Positions 18,314-27,833 of a stretch of 64,000 nucleotides of DNA are shown piece after piece (within the stretch, counting starts at the first letter, position 1; every line of letters begins with the position of its first letter). Source of the DNA: Candidatus Zemynaea palustris (GTDB lineage Bacteria > Vulcanimicrobiota > Vulcanimicrobiia > Vulcanimicrobiales > Vulcanimicrobiaceae); assembly GCA_003134695.1 (NCBI GenBank), contig PLCB01000009.1:20884-84883 (forward strand). Direction: 5' to 3'. The notes below the pieces were generated by a model that saw only the letters and a list, made by a program, of their open reading frames with translations, ran no database searches and was not told the origin of the DNA. The position numbers were made by a program, and so were the translations under genes.

Positions 18314-19883
18314 GACGCTTTACTCGGAGGCCTTGCCGTCCAGCCCTGCCAAAGGCCGCGTAATGCTGGCGCGCTACGGCGATCGGCGGCTTGCGGTTGC
18401 GATTGCCCTGTACCTCGTCGTCCTCGGATCGCTTGCGGCTTGGCGCTGGCACATTGGAACCTACGGCGCCGACACGGGACTCTTCACGCAGGTCGTCTCC
18501 GATGGGCTCGGGGGCTTTCGCGACGGACCGGAAGACGGGACCCACTTCAGGTTCCATTGGTCGCCCCTGCTGGCGCTGCTCTGGCCGTTGGTCGCCGCGC
18601 CGCATCTGTCGCTGGTCCTGCAATTCGTCCAAGTCGCCCTCATCGCTGCGACCGCGATTCCACTCTATCTGCTGGCGCGAACGTATCTGCCGGAAAAACT
18701 TGGGCTCGCGGTGGCGTGCTTGGCGCTGGTGTATCCGCCGCTCATGGCCGTCGCTTTCACGGAATTTCACGAGATCGCATTCTATCCGCCGATCGCCGTC
18801 GGACTATTTTGGGCGGCCGATCGCGCGGCTTGGCGCTGGTTTGCCGTCTTTGCGTGCGCGTCGGCGCTGATTCGCGAGGACACCTGCATCGTTTTCGCGA
18901 TCGTCGGCCTTGTCTTCGCGGCGATCGGTGTGCTGCGGCGTGGCACGCAAATCGTGGGCGACGACGGACTGCTCGTCGGGAGGCCGCGGCAGCCCCGTGC
19001 CTTGGCGCTCGCCGGCGTCGCGCTGGCACTCGTGAACGTGGCGGCACCGCTCGCATATTTCGGTCTCGTGATTCCACGAGTCGGAGCTTGGGAGCCGTCA
19101 CATTTCTACGATTACCCGTTCGCAAGTTCGCCGCTCGGCTTGCTCGCGGCGCTGTTCGCTCACCCGGCGTACGTCGCCTATTTGCTCAATTACGGAAGGT
19201 TGACGTATCTGATCGAGGCGTTCGTGCCGCTGGCGCTGTTGCCGTTCTTTTCGCGTTGGTCGTTGCTCGCGCTACCCGGACTCGGTATCGTGCTCTTGTC
19301 GAGCAGTTGGATTGCGTGGCGCATGGGCTCCCACTATGCGGCGATTTTCGTGCCGTGGCTGTTCATCGGCGCGTTGGCGGCGCTGGTGCGCTGGCACCGC
19401 GCTGGGCGCACTCTCCGCGTGCGCCGTTTCCTGACCGCCGCGTTTGCTATCTGCGCCTTGGTGCTCGTCGCGTTCAACCCGCTGCATCCGCTGCACTATA
19501 TCCGGCCGATCTACCCTAAGGGCGACGACATCGGGCGGGCACTTGCATCGATCCCGGCAAGCGCGCACGTGTTGACGCATGACGAATGGTTCACCTGGAT
19601 CGCCTCGACGCACCCGCACGCGACCGTGTTCCTGTGTCCGGACGTCGACATGCTCGTCCTCGGCGACGAGTATCCGACAAAATTGTGGCCGGAGGTTCAC
19701 GCCGAGCTCGAGAGCGGTCAACTCCGATTTGCCCGGCGCTTTGGACGCGTTACGGTCTACCTACGCCGGGCGGATAGGCCGGGCGAGTACGAGAATTGCG
19801 CTACCGGCCGTTACGACGATTTTCCGAGCCGGCGCGCGTTTCTCGACTTCAACCTGAAGAGGATGGAATCGACGCGCCGCTAG
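18312..19883 (+). CDS. DUF2079 polytopic membrane protein
   Basis: The protein has 523 residues. Many transmembrane helices follow the pattern of DUF2079: TYGADTGLFTQVVSDGLGGFRDG near the N-terminus, HFRFHWSPLLALLWPLVAA, FTEFHEIAFYPPIAVGLFWA, and a terminal soluble part with SAHVLTHDEWFTWIASTHPHATVF. The family is predicted to be glycosyltransferase-like (GT-C fold) but has no proven activity that I can cite. An alternative start is the ATG at 18363, which would avoid the overlap with the divergent gene. Its 3' end overlaps the convergent methyltransferase gene by about 35 bases. Confidence 0.75.
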   Translation: MTLYSEALPSSPAKGRVMLARYGDRRLAVAIALYLVVLGSLAAWRWHIGTYGADTGLFTQVVSDGLGGFRDGPEDGTHFRFHWSPLLALLWPLVAAPHLSLVLQFVQVALIAATAIPLYLLARTYLPEKLGLAVACLALVYPPLMAVAFTEFHEIAFYPPIAVGLFWAADRAAWRWFAVFACASALIREDTCIVFAIVGLVFAAIGVLRRGTQIVGDDGLLVGRPRQPRALALAGVALALVNVAAPLAYFGLVIPRVGAWEPSHFYDYPFASSPLGLLAALFAHPAYVAYLLNYGRLTYLIEAFVPLALLPFFSRWSLLALPGLGIVLLSSSWIAWRMGSHYAAIFVPWLFIGALAALVRWHRAGRTLRVRRFLTAAFAICALVLVAFNPLHPLHYIRPIYPKGDDIGRALASIPASAHVLTHDEWFTWIASTHPHATVFLCPDVDMLVLGDEYPTKLWPEVHAELESGQLRFARRFGRVTVYLRRADRPGEYENCATGRYDDFPSRRAFLDFNLKRMESTRR

Positions 19884-20490
19884 CCGAGGGTGCGCTCCAA
19901 AGCGTCTGGTAGTCGTCGAGTACGCAGGTCCAACCGAGTTCGGCGAGTCGCCGTTTGGCAAGCCGCGGCTTTCCGCCGCCAGGAAGATCCCCGTCGTCGA
20001 TCAGCACGAGCGCGTGTGCCGCGAGCGACGGAAGCGCAGCATCGAGCTCGCCGAGGCAATGCAGCTGCGAGGCCTCGCGGGCCGCATCGCGGTTCGGTTC
20101 GAGTTCGTAATCGAAGCTGTCGAGATAGAGGAAGTCGATTTCGACGCGGGGCTGCGTCATGGCCCACGCGGTGAGAAACGCGATCGAATCGCCGACGTGG
20201 TACGAGATCCAGCGCTTGTAGCGCCGGGTGATGCGCCGGCAGAGCGCCATGTTATGAGGGCTGAGGTCGACGGTGAAGAGCCGGCCACCGCCCCGTTCGA
20301 GAAATTCGCCGAAAAGCACGGTCGAGTACCCGGCGCTATAGTCGTTTTTCTCACGGACGCAGCCGGTCTCGACGATCGCGCGATTCGGACCAGTGCGCTC
20401 GAGCAAGAGCGCAAAGGCGGCGCGGAACGTCCGGTAGCGCTTCCCCAGCCGGGCCTGGTACGCCCGCTCGAACCAGGCAAGGTCCTTCAC
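19849..20490 (-). CDS. Class I SAM-dependent methyltransferase (Methyltransf_24-like)
   Basis: About 213 residues from a GTG start at 20490; the frame is open further upstream but runs into the divergent cytochrome-propeller gene. The motif I region reads ETGCVREKNDYSAGYSTVLFGEFL, followed by GGRLFTVDLSPHNMALCRRI, HVGDSIAFL, IDFLYLDSFDYE and ALVLIDDGDLPGGGK. This order is that of small Rossmann methyltransferases of the Methyltransf_24 type, often acting on sugars or polysaccharide precursors. Convergent with and slightly overlapping the DUF2079 gene, which may also act in surface carbohydrate metabolism. Confidence 0.72.
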   Translation of the reverse strand: MKDLAWFERAYQARLGKRYRTFRAAFALLLERTGPNRAIVETGCVREKNDYSAGYSTVLFGEFLERGGGRLFTVDLSPHNMALCRRITRRYKRWISYHVGDSIAFLTAWAMTQPRVEIDFLYLDSFDYELEPNRDAAREASQLHCLGELDAALPSLAAHALVLIDDGDLPGGGKPRLAKRRLAELGWTCVLDDYQTLWSAPSASGASIPSSSG

Positions 20491-20566
20491 GACTGCCTGC
20501 TTATCGCGCGACGAACGCGGTCCCCTCGGTGGGGTGGAGCACGGCGTTGCGGAAACACTTCCGGCT

Positions 20567-21789
20567 ATGCCGAGACGTTTGATCGGACCGCTCGTCATGG
20601 CCGCGCTGGTGTGCTGGGCGATCGCCGCGCGGGGGCAGGCGACGTTGCCGGAAGGCAGCGGCAAGGATGTCGTGGAGACGAAGTGTTCGGTCTGTCACGG
20701 CCTGCAACAGATCACGCGAGCGGGCTACTCGCACGACGGCTGGCTGAACGTGGTGGCGATGATGGTCAACGTCGGAGCGAAGCTTTCGCCGGCGGAAGCG
20801 TCGACGGTCGTCGACTATCTCGCCAAGAACTTCCCGGAGAAAGCCGGGCCGGCGCCGGTGATCGTTCCGGGGAGCGCGCACGTGACGATTCAGGAATGGG
20901 TCGTCCCGACGCCGGGCTCGCGTCCTCACGATCCTCTGGCGATGCCCGATGGTTCGATTTGGTACAGCGGCCAGATGGCGAACGTGCTCGGCCGGCTGGA
21001 TCCGACGACCGGTGTGATCAGGGAGTATCACTTACCCGAAGGTTCGGGGCCGCACGGTCTGATGCCGGACACGGCCGGCAATATCTGGTACACGGCAAAC
21101 TTCAAAGCTTACATTGGAAAGTTCGACCCGAAGACCGGGAAGGTGAGGGAGTATCCGATGCCGACCCGGCGGCGCGCGATCCACACACCCTCGTTTTCGA
21201 CCAGAAGGGCCTGTTGTGGTTCACCGTGCAGGGCGGTAATTTCGTCGGGCACCTGGACCCGAAGACGGGTGACGTCAAACTCGTCAAGCTACCGTCGCCG
21301 AGATCGCTGCCGTACGGGATGGTCATCAACTCGAAAGGCGTCCCATTTTTCGACGAGTTCGGCGGGAATCGGATCGCGCGGATCGATCCCGAGACGCTGG
21401 AACTCCACGAATACACGCTGCCCGATCCAGCTGCGCGGCCGCGCCGCATCGCGAAGACGAGCGACGACGTGATTTGGTATTCGGATTACGGCCGAGGGTA
21501 TCTGGGACGTCTCGATCCGGTGACGGGAAAAGTCACCGAGTGGGCGTCACCCGGCGGTGCGAAGTCGCGTCCCTACGGGATCGCGGTCATCAAGGGCGTC
21601 ATCTGGTACAGCGAATCGGGCGTCGAGCCGAACACGATCGTGCGCTTCGATCCGAAGACTGAGAAGTTCCAAACTTGGACGATTCCGTCCGGCGGGGGCG
21701 TGGTACGCAACGTGAGCGTGACGCGCGACGGAAATCTCGCGATCGCCTGCAGCGGTGTGAACCGAATCGGCCTCGTCGAGATCCGGTAG
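20567..21789 (+). pseudogene. Cytochrome c-virginiamycin B lyase-type beta-propeller protein, frameshifted
   Basis: The N-terminal part has a signal peptide and a single haem c site KCSVCHGLQQITRAGYSHDGWLN. It is followed by Vgb-type propeller blades (DGSIWYSGQ, AGNIWYTANFKAYIGKFDPKTGKV). Near 21162 the frame is lost: upstream reads KVREYPMP in one frame, and downstream DPAARDPHTLVFDQKGLLWFTVQGGNFVGHLDPKTGDV resumes in another. Adding one G to the run ccgaccc restores a continuous protein of about 407 residues ending in NRIGLVEIR. Both halves look perfectly conserved, so the loss is either very recent or a sequencing/assembly error. Likely periplasmic; the family binds small molecules or acts as a lyase, and the haem suggests redox. 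Confidence 0.8.
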
Positions 21790-21900
21790 CTCGCCGGCCG
21801 TCGCAAGCGCAAGGCTCGCGAGATTTTGGTAGTAATTCCGCGGAGTTGGGTATCGGTGCGGTGAGCCCGATCCAACCGTAGGCTCGAAAGGGGTCCAATC

Positions 21901-22857
21901 TTGCGGCACCTTGTGTCGGTCTCCCTCGCATCTGCCCTCGGCGCTGCGGCGCTGTTTTTCGCACTCGGCTTACCGGCGAGCGCCCAGTACACGGTGTCCA
22001 TCAACGGCAGGCCGCTCAACCTGTCGCCCGAACCGATTGAACGCGGCGGACGCGTCTTCGTGCCGCTGCGCGGCGTCTTCGAGCAGCTCGGCGCGAGCGT
22101 CGTGTATGCGAACGGGCAGATCAACGCGACCGGCAACGGCCGCACGATCTCGCTCACAGTTGGTTCTACGCAAGCCATCGTCGACGGCGCGCCGCAACTC
22201 CTCGAGATCGCGCCCTTCATCGTCGGCGACAGCGCGTACGTTCCACTGCGTTTCGTTTCGCAGGCGTTTGGCGCGACGGTGAATTACGAGAGTTCGAATC
22301 GCCTCGTGTTGATTACGACCGACGGCTCGACGGCGATCTCTCAGCAAAACCCGCCGCCCGCGTTGCCGCCGGGCACGAGCATCGTCGGCACGCTGTCGCG
22401 AGACATCAGCACGGCGACGGCGCAAATCGGCGACACGTTTGCGATCGATCTCATGCCGCCGTACCCGAACGACGACCCGTCGTTCGCCAACGCCTACATC
22501 CGCGGGCATGTCGGTAGCGTGACGCGTGCCGGACAAGGCACTCAGGCGCAGCTCGGGCTTTCTCTTGACCAACTCGTCTTCGCCGACGGGCGCACGATGC
22601 CGATCTCCGGATACGTCACGGCGGTCGACGAGCAACACAAGAGCGCCCTCCTGCAGCAGGCGGTGGGTGCGCTCGGCGGCATGCTCGTCGGCAACGCGCT
22701 CGGAAAGATCCTCTTCAGAACCAACGCCGGCGGAGCCGCGGGCGCGGTCGGCGGCTTTCTCTACGCCAACAATTTGAAGACGGACTTCACGGTTCCGAAA
22801 TCGTCGACGGTCACCGTGCAAACCGACGTTCCGCGCCGTCAACCGAACAGACCTTAG
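21901..22857 (+). CDS. Exported protein with copper amine oxidase N-terminal-like (stalk) domain
   Basis: TTG start at 21901 preceded by GAAAGGGG; 318 residues. After a signal peptide (ASALGAAALFFALGLPASAQ) comes a stalk domain of the copper amine oxidase N-terminal type: VSINGRPLNLSPEPIERGGRVFVPLRGVFEQLGASVVYANGQINATGNGRTISLTVG, then SAYVPLRFVSQAFGATVNY. The C-terminal half has a glycine-rich hydrophobic stretch (ALGGMLVGNALGKILF, then GGAAGAVGGF) like a glycine-zipper membrane-associated segment. Such domains usually anchor or present other modules at the cell envelope; no catalytic part is seen. Confidence 0.75.
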   Translation: MRHLVSVSLASALGAAALFFALGLPASAQYTVSINGRPLNLSPEPIERGGRVFVPLRGVFEQLGASVVYANGQINATGNGRTISLTVGSTQAIVDGAPQLLEIAPFIVGDSAYVPLRFVSQAFGATVNYESSNRLVLITTDGSTAISQQNPPPALPPGTSIVGTLSRDISTATAQIGDTFAIDLMPPYPNDDPSFANAYIRGHVGSVTRAGQGTQAQLGLSLDQLVFADGRTMPISGYVTAVDEQHKSALLQQAVGALGGMLVGNALGKILFRTNAGGAAGAVGGFLYANNLKTDFTVPKSSTVTVQTDVPRRQPNRP

Positions 22858-22920
22858 TCGCCCGGCTTCCGACGCTCTTGGCGGCAGAGGGAAACTTCGA
22901 CCCTACCGAACGTGCGGGCC

Positions 22921-24027
22921 ATGGCAATAGAACGAACCCGCTTTGAGGCGGCGACGCTCCGGGGGTTCGCGGCGCGGGCCCTCGAGGCGGTGGGCGTCGA
23001 CGCGGACGACGCGAGGCTCGTCGGCGAGGTCTTGGTCGCTTCGGATCTTCGCGGCATCGAATCCCACGGCGTCGCGAGGCTCGAGGGTTTCTACGTCGAT
23101 CGCATTCGGGATGGCCGCATCGACCCGCAAGCCGGGGCGACGACGCTGCGCGAAACGCCGACCTCGCTGTCGGTCGACGCGAACAACGGCCTCGGACATC
23201 CGGTCGGCGTGCGCACGATGCGCCGCACGATCGAGAAGGCGCAAAGAGCCGGCTGCGCGATCGCGACCGTGCGGCGCAGCAATCACTTCGGCATCGCGGG
23301 GTACTACGCGATGCTGGCGCTGGAGAGCGATTGCATCGGTGTCGTCAGCACGAATGCCGGCCGGCTCGCGGCGCCGACGGGCGGACGGGAACCGATGCTG
23401 GGGACGAATCCGTTCGCCTTCGCCGTACCGGCCGAGGACGGCGATTCGTTCGTTCTCGACATGGCGACGACGACGGTCGCACTGGGAAAACTCGAGATCG
23501 CGAAGCGGCTTGGAAAACCGCTGCAACGCGGCTGGGCAGTTGACCGCGACGGAAATGACACGACCGATCCCGATGCGGGGCTGCTCGGCGCGCTATTGCC
23601 GCTCGGCGGCTTTGGAACCGAAACCGGCGGGCACAAAGGCTACGGTCTCGGGCTGCTCGCGGATTTGCTTTGCGGAGTCTTGGCCGGTGGAGTTTTCGCG
23701 CCCGACATGCCCGATTCGCGGGACCTCCTCAAGCCCGGCATCGTCAGTCATTTCTTGATGGCGATCAGGATCGACAGTTTTCGCCCGGTCGCGGACTTCA
23801 AGCGCGACGTTTCGCGCTCGCTGCGCGCGTTCCGCGAGAGCCCGCCCGCGCCGGGCTTCGAGCGCGTCTACACCGCAGGCGAACCGGAGATGATGCGAAC
23901 GAAGGTACATCTGCGCGACGGGATCGGACTCGATCCGATCGTCGTCGCAAGCCTTCACAGCGTGGCGGAAAAACTTGGCATCGACCCGCCTCCCCCGTAT
24001 GTCGCGACCGCCGCAAGTCTTTATTAG
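22921..24027 (+). CDS. Malate/L-lactate dehydrogenase family oxidoreductase (AllD/YlbC-like)
   Basis: The ATG at 22921 gives 368 residues. Landmarks of the family are DLRGIESHGVARLEGFYVDRI, VDANNGLGHPVGVRTM, SNHFGIAGYYAMLAL (with the catalytic His), GTNPFAFAVPA and GGHKGYGLGLLADLLCG. Members include ureidoglycolate dehydrogenase, L-sulfolactate and malate dehydrogenases, all NAD(P)-dependent and not of the Rossmann type. Given the purine-degradation genes at the left of the window, ureidoglycolate is an attractive substrate. However, the gene is 18 kb away and paired with a cupin gene, so the assignment is only a suggestion. Confidence 0.82.
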   Translation: MAIERTRFEAATLRGFAARALEAVGVDADDARLVGEVLVASDLRGIESHGVARLEGFYVDRIRDGRIDPQAGATTLRETPTSLSVDANNGLGHPVGVRTMRRTIEKAQRAGCAIATVRRSNHFGIAGYYAMLALESDCIGVVSTNAGRLAAPTGGREPMLGTNPFAFAVPAEDGDSFVLDMATTTVALGKLEIAKRLGKPLQRGWAVDRDGNDTTDPDAGLLGALLPLGGFGTETGGHKGYGLGLLADLLCGVLAGGVFAPDMPDSRDLLKPGIVSHFLMAIRIDSFRPVADFKRDVSRSLRAFRESPPAPGFERVYTAGEPEMMRTKVHLRDGIGLDPIVVASLHSVAEKLGIDPPPPYVATAASLY

Positions 24028-24036
24028 GAGCACGTC

Positions 24037-24414
24037 ATGCTGAACGCGAATCGATTGATCGTCAGTCATCTCGCGTCGTCGCATTTCGAGGGCGGTGGTT
24101 TACGCTCGCATTACGAGTATCGCGATCTCGGCATTGGTGCGGTGACGGGTGGCAGAGTCGGCGCCCACGTCATTCGAGTTGCAAACGCTCGCGCGACGTC
24201 GCCGCCGCATACGCACGCACTCGATTTCCAGATGATCTACATCCTCAAAGGATGGGTCATCTTCGATTATGAGGGCGTTGGCGAAGTGCGGCTCGAGGAA
24301 GGCTCGTGCGCCTACCAACCCTCGGGCATTCGCCACGCCGAAATCGCCCATAGCGACGATCTCGAAATCCTCGAAATCACCATGCCCGCCGAGTTCGAGA
24401 CGGCGTCTGCCTAA
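24037..24414 (+). CDS. Cupin-domain protein
   Basis: A 125-residue single-domain cupin. Motif 1 is TSPPHTHALDFQMIYILKGWVIFDYEG, with two histidines and a glutamine in metal-ligand positions. Motif 2 is EGSCAYQPSGIRHAEIAHSDDLEILEI, with the third histidine. Stand-alone cupins of this size are dioxygenases, isomerases or sugar epimerase-like proteins; no substrate can be read. It starts 9 bases after the dehydrogenase gene, so the two are almost certainly one operon. A strong hairpin follows the stop codon. Confidence 0.85.
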   Translation: MLNANRLIVSHLASSHFEGGGLRSHYEYRDLGIGAVTGGRVGAHVIRVANARATSPPHTHALDFQMIYILKGWVIFDYEGVGEVRLEEGSCAYQPSGIRHAEIAHSDDLEILEITMPAEFETASA

Positions 24415-24422
24415 TGAGAACG

Positions 24423-24466
24423 GGCACGGCGGCGGGCTCGCGCTCAAGCGAGCTCGCCACCGTGCC
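24423..24466. terminator. Long hairpin between convergent genes, likely bidirectional terminator
   Basis: A 19-bp stem (24423-24441 with 24448-24466) and a 6-base loop gctcaa, with only two non-Watson-Crick positions. It sits between the cupin stop at 24414 and the stop of the convergent propeller lipoprotein at 24472. There is no T tract after it on the plus strand beyond attatttccc, so it may act as a barrier or mRNA-stabilising hairpin as well as a terminator. Confidence 0.75.
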
Positions 24467-24471
24467 GCCGA

Positions 24472-26013
24472 TTATTTCCCGACCGCGATTCCGAAGATCG
24501 CGAACGCGCCGGTGCTCACCTTGAAGATCAACGAAGGCACGCTGCCCGCCGTGATCGGCGCGGTGTAGACCGTGACGGTCGCATCGCTGAGGTTGCCGAT
24601 GTACAGGTTCCCGGCCGGGTCGAGCGCGAGCCCTTCGGGCGTGTTCACGCCGGTCTGGAGGTTGAACGCCGGAGTGCTTGCCGCCGTGATCGGCAGGTTG
24701 TACACGTCGACCCGTCCCGGCGCGTTCGCCACCGAGGCGGCGTACAACTGGGTCGCGTTCACCGCGATCTTGCGATATGCGGTGCTGGCGGACGAGAACG
24801 GGTAGTTGATGACGTTCGGCGTGATGATCGGCGCACCGGTATACGGGGGCGCGTAGACGTAGATGTTGCTGCCGCAGCCACCTCCCGGCTGTGAGGTACC
24901 GGCGCAGGCGGCGGCGTTACCGGTGCCGGCGTTCGAGATGTAGAGGTTCTGCGCGGCGTCGATCGCCGTGCCGATATCCGAGACCATTCCAGCGTCCGTG
25001 ACGAACGCCGCCGGCACGCTCGCGTTGCTGAATGGCGAGTTGAACCGGTTCACCCGGTTTGAGACCGTCGCGGCCCAGAAGTCGCCGGTGCTCAGGAACG
25101 AGGCATTACCGTTGTTGGTTGCGGCGCCGTTGTTGAACGTCGCAGCAGGCACGCTCGCACCGGAGAGCGGGGCCGTAAAGAACTGCAAGTGGCCCGCGTT
25201 GTCACCGACTGCGAGGTTTCCATTGGCGTCGACCCCGACGGTCACGACGTTATTCGAGGCGATCGCGAAGTTCGACGTTGTACTCATGGTCAGCGGGAGA
25301 TTGAACTGCAGGACACTGCCCGACGTATTGTCGTTCCCGACGTAGAGATGCAGCGGGGTGGGAGTCGGCGCCGGGGTCGGAGTCGGAGTCGGGGTCGGTA
25401 CCACCAATGTCGAGCTGGTGGTGAACAGCACGAAGGAGTACGTTCTTCCGGCGACGAGCGCGAAGGGTGCGCCGCCCGTCGTCCAGATGAGCGTGTTGCC
25501 GTTGACTGCTGCGGTGCCTTCGATCGTATTCCAGCCGGCTGCCGCGTTGCCGGGATCGTAGATCGCCACGTACGCACTGCCCGCGCTCGGCAGCGTCGCT
25601 CCGGGCGAGAACGCGATCGCGAACGACGGGGTGTTGGGGCATGTTACATTGACGTCAGGCGTGACCGTGAAATACCCGAACGGCACGATGCTCGCGCCGC
25701 CGATATTCTGCGGCCGGCGCCTCATCGCCGCGACGGCCGGCGTTCCGGTGGGCGCCGAGAGCGAGAAGACGATGCTCAGGTGCGCAACGGCGCTCGCCGG
25801 CGTGCAGCTCGTCGTCCCGGTGACCGTCGAACCGAACGGGCCGACCGGCCCGAGCGTGAGGGACGATGACAAGGTCGTGCTCGTCGTCAGGATGCCGCTC
25901 GCACTCGCGATCGGTCCGGGGGTCGGAGTCGGCAGCGGCACCGTACCGTTGCTCGTATTGCAGCCGGCCGCAATGGCGGCGAGCGCGACTATAATGAATA
26001 GACGGTGAAGCAT
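24472..26013 (-). CDS. Lipoprotein with proline-threonine linkers and C-terminal NHL-like beta-propeller
   Basis: A 513-residue protein with a lipoprotein signal (LFIIVALAAIAAGCNTSNG, lipobox cysteine about residue 18). A TPTPTPGP linker leads to an Ig-like domain (residues about 40-200), then a second TPTPTPTPAPTPTP linker near residue 210. The C-terminal 290 residues contain propeller repeats such as LHLYVGNDNTSGSVLQF, GNLAVGDNAGHLQFF, AQNLYISNAGTG and AGNLYIGNLSDATVTVYTAP. Likely an outer-surface or periplasmic binding protein. No ligand can be named. Confidence 0.78.
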   Translation of the reverse strand: MLHRLFIIVALAAIAAGCNTSNGTVPLPTPTPGPIASASGILTTSTTLSSSLTLGPVGPFGSTVTGTTSCTPASAVAHLSIVFSLSAPTGTPAVAAMRRRPQNIGGASIVPFGYFTVTPDVNVTCPNTPSFAIAFSPGATLPSAGSAYVAIYDPGNAAAGWNTIEGTAAVNGNTLIWTTGGAPFALVAGRTYSFVLFTTSSTLVVPTPTPTPTPAPTPTPLHLYVGNDNTSGSVLQFNLPLTMSTTSNFAIASNNVVTVGVDANGNLAVGDNAGHLQFFTAPLSGASVPAATFNNGAATNNGNASFLSTGDFWAATVSNRVNRFNSPFSNASVPAAFVTDAGMVSDIGTAIDAAQNLYISNAGTGNAAACAGTSQPGGGCGSNIYVYAPPYTGAPIITPNVINYPFSSASTAYRKIAVNATQLYAASVANAPGRVDVYNLPITAASTPAFNLQTGVNTPEGLALDPAGNLYIGNLSDATVTVYTAPITAGSVPSLIFKVSTGAFAIFGIAVGK

Positions 26014-26187
26014 GAACCCTCCAGCTATCGGACCTGGGGAGCCTTCGCCCAGGAACCTCGCCTACCTGGTTCGCGCGAAATCCTCGCGAAGATCCCCGCA
26101 GTCTGACGAGCAGGACGCACACAGGGCCTTAGAAACGCGACGTCGGAGTTGCCCGCGACACCAAGAATTCCGTCGGAGGGGCGTCTC

Positions 26188-27012
26188 ATGCGAAATGCTA
26201 CGCACCGTCTCATTGCCATCGTGGCGAGTGTCGTTGCCCTTGCGATCTCGCCGCCGGCCGTGGCCGGCAATGACGATCAAGTCGTCAACCACACACGCGC
26301 CCTCATCGAATGGGTTTTCGGATTCAAACTGGATGCGACGACGATGCAAGCGATCCGCGACGGCACTGCGATCGACATGTCGAAGGACCCGGCGGGCGTT
26401 CAAGCCTCGGTGCAGGATATGGACAACGTCATGGCTTGGGTCGCCAAACATTCGGCCGGCGACCGCGCCTTGTTGCGCAGTCTCATCGAGCCCCAACTGG
26501 TGGCCGCCTTCCAAGCCGACACGGATCCCAGCTCCGATACTTCGAAGAGACTCGTGGTTGCCTGGCGAGCGCACAATCACCCCATAGCCGAAGGCACGCC
26601 GCCGCTGAGACGCGCCGTCGTCGATTCGTACGTTGGGATGTTCGAATTCATCTCCAAGCACGCCGGCAAGTCCGTGCCCGCCGGCATCGCGAATCACGAT
26701 CAGTTCGCAAAACGCGTTGCCGCTCAATACGCGGCCGCATCGCCCGACATGCAGATGAAGTTCAACAACGTTCAGACCTTGTGGCTGGCAACCCAGGCGC
26801 TGTGGGCGCAGGCCACACCGGCACAGCGGAACGCGTTAAGCGCGCAGTGGCGAGGCACCGCAAAGCCCGTCGCGGCGGCGCCGAAAGCAGCGCCGCCCAA
26901 ATCGGGCCTCGGCGCTCAGACCTTTAACGAGGAACGATACAAAGAGCATCTCTTCGTTCTGGGCCAGAGTCGGGCGATCATGTCGACCTGGTCGAACCCG
27001 TTCATCCATTAA
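26188..27012 (+). CDS. Exported alpha-helical protein of unknown function
   Basis: The ATG at 26188 follows GGAGGGG at good spacing and gives 274 residues. A signal peptide (LIAIVASVVALAISPPAVAG) precedes a mainly helical body: DQVVNHTRALIEWVFGF, DMDNVMAWVAKHSAGDRALLRSLIEPQLVAAF, and a C-terminal Ala/Pro/Lys segment KPVAAAPKAAPPKSGLG before the last 35 residues. The family is not recognised. The intergenic region shared with the divergent propeller lipoprotein (26014-26187) must contain both promoters. Confidence 0.68.
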   Translation: MRNATHRLIAIVASVVALAISPPAVAGNDDQVVNHTRALIEWVFGFKLDATTMQAIRDGTAIDMSKDPAGVQASVQDMDNVMAWVAKHSAGDRALLRSLIEPQLVAAFQADTDPSSDTSKRLVVAWRAHNHPIAEGTPPLRRAVVDSYVGMFEFISKHAGKSVPAGIANHDQFAKRVAAQYAAASPDMQMKFNNVQTLWLATQALWAQATPAQRNALSAQWRGTAKPVAAAPKAAPPKSGLGAQTFNEERYKEHLFVLGQSRAIMSTWSNPFIH

Positions 27013-27023
27013 GCCTGTGTACG

Positions 27024-27317
27024 TTACGGGCAGAGATCCGGGCGTTTGGCGCGCAAGGTCGTCGCAAAGCGCCTAGCTGCCGCCCTCGGAACATCTACGA
27101 CTAGTGCGAACCGATCGACGCCGCCCGCGACAACACTCGCAGCGGGGAGAGAGAGCGCTTCCGCATGCTTCACAACCGCATAGGATGCGGCCCATGGTTC
27201 GCTGGTGATGATCCAGCCGCCGATTTGGCGCTGGTCGTCGTTAATGATGGTTCCGGGAACCCCCATTACGCGCTCGAGCTCCGCCCAAAACGCATCGCGC
27301 CACTCAGAGTAGGTCAT
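27024..27317 (-). CDS. Small hypothetical protein
   Basis: The ATG at 27317 gives 97 residues (MTYSEWRDAFWAELERVMGVPGT...). An upstream in-frame start would add a poorly composed leader. The sequence alternates charged and hydrophobic residues like a small alpha/beta fold: IGGWIITSEPWAASYAVVKHAEA and FALVVDVPRAAARRFATTL. No motif of known function. The stop is 12 bases from the convergent exported protein gene. Confidence 0.5.
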   Translation of the reverse strand: MTYSEWRDAFWAELERVMGVPGTIINDDQRQIGGWIITSEPWAASYAVVKHAEALSLPAASVVAGGVDRFALVVDVPRAAARRFATTLRAKRPDLCP

Positions 27318-27383
27318 GATGAGCTGTCGTATTGTCGTGGCCAAGCACGACGCCCTGGTATCGCCGCAGCTGGTCCGTGCCAC

Positions 27384-27833
27384 CGACCCGCTCTGAGCTT
27401 ATCCGGCCTTCGTCACTGAAGACGACGAGCGATACGGGCGCCGTGACGGAGGCGGGGCACTTCACCGAGGACCAGGTCGACGTAGGGAAGTCACTGGCCG
27501 CCGAATCGCCGGCGGCACAATGGCGGACCCGAGCGCCCGGCCCACCGTGTGAATCAAGTCTCGCGCTGCTTCTGACCTTTTCTGACTAAGAGGGACAATG
27601 TGGACGGCCAACTCGCCTTATGACCGCCCGCCTTACCGTTCGTGATTGGTACGAAATGTCGAAGGTGCAGATTAAGGGGGCGCCCGATTCATTGACGTAA
27701 TGTGTCGGGATATTTTGTAGCCCAATGATTGCGCCAGCGAACAGGCTGACCACGACCATCGCGACTTAACCCTCAGGCGCGCAATATCCAAAATGTTTCC
27801 GGAAAATCACTCTTAGAATACTTTATACCACCC
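27384..27833. other. Gene-free stretch
   Basis: No convincing coding frame is seen across these 450 bases. The right part (27590-27830) is visibly lower in G+C than the flanking genes. It may carry the 3' untranslated region of the exported protein to its right and a degraded sequence. No repeat, hairpin or RNA gene was recognised. Confidence 0.4.
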
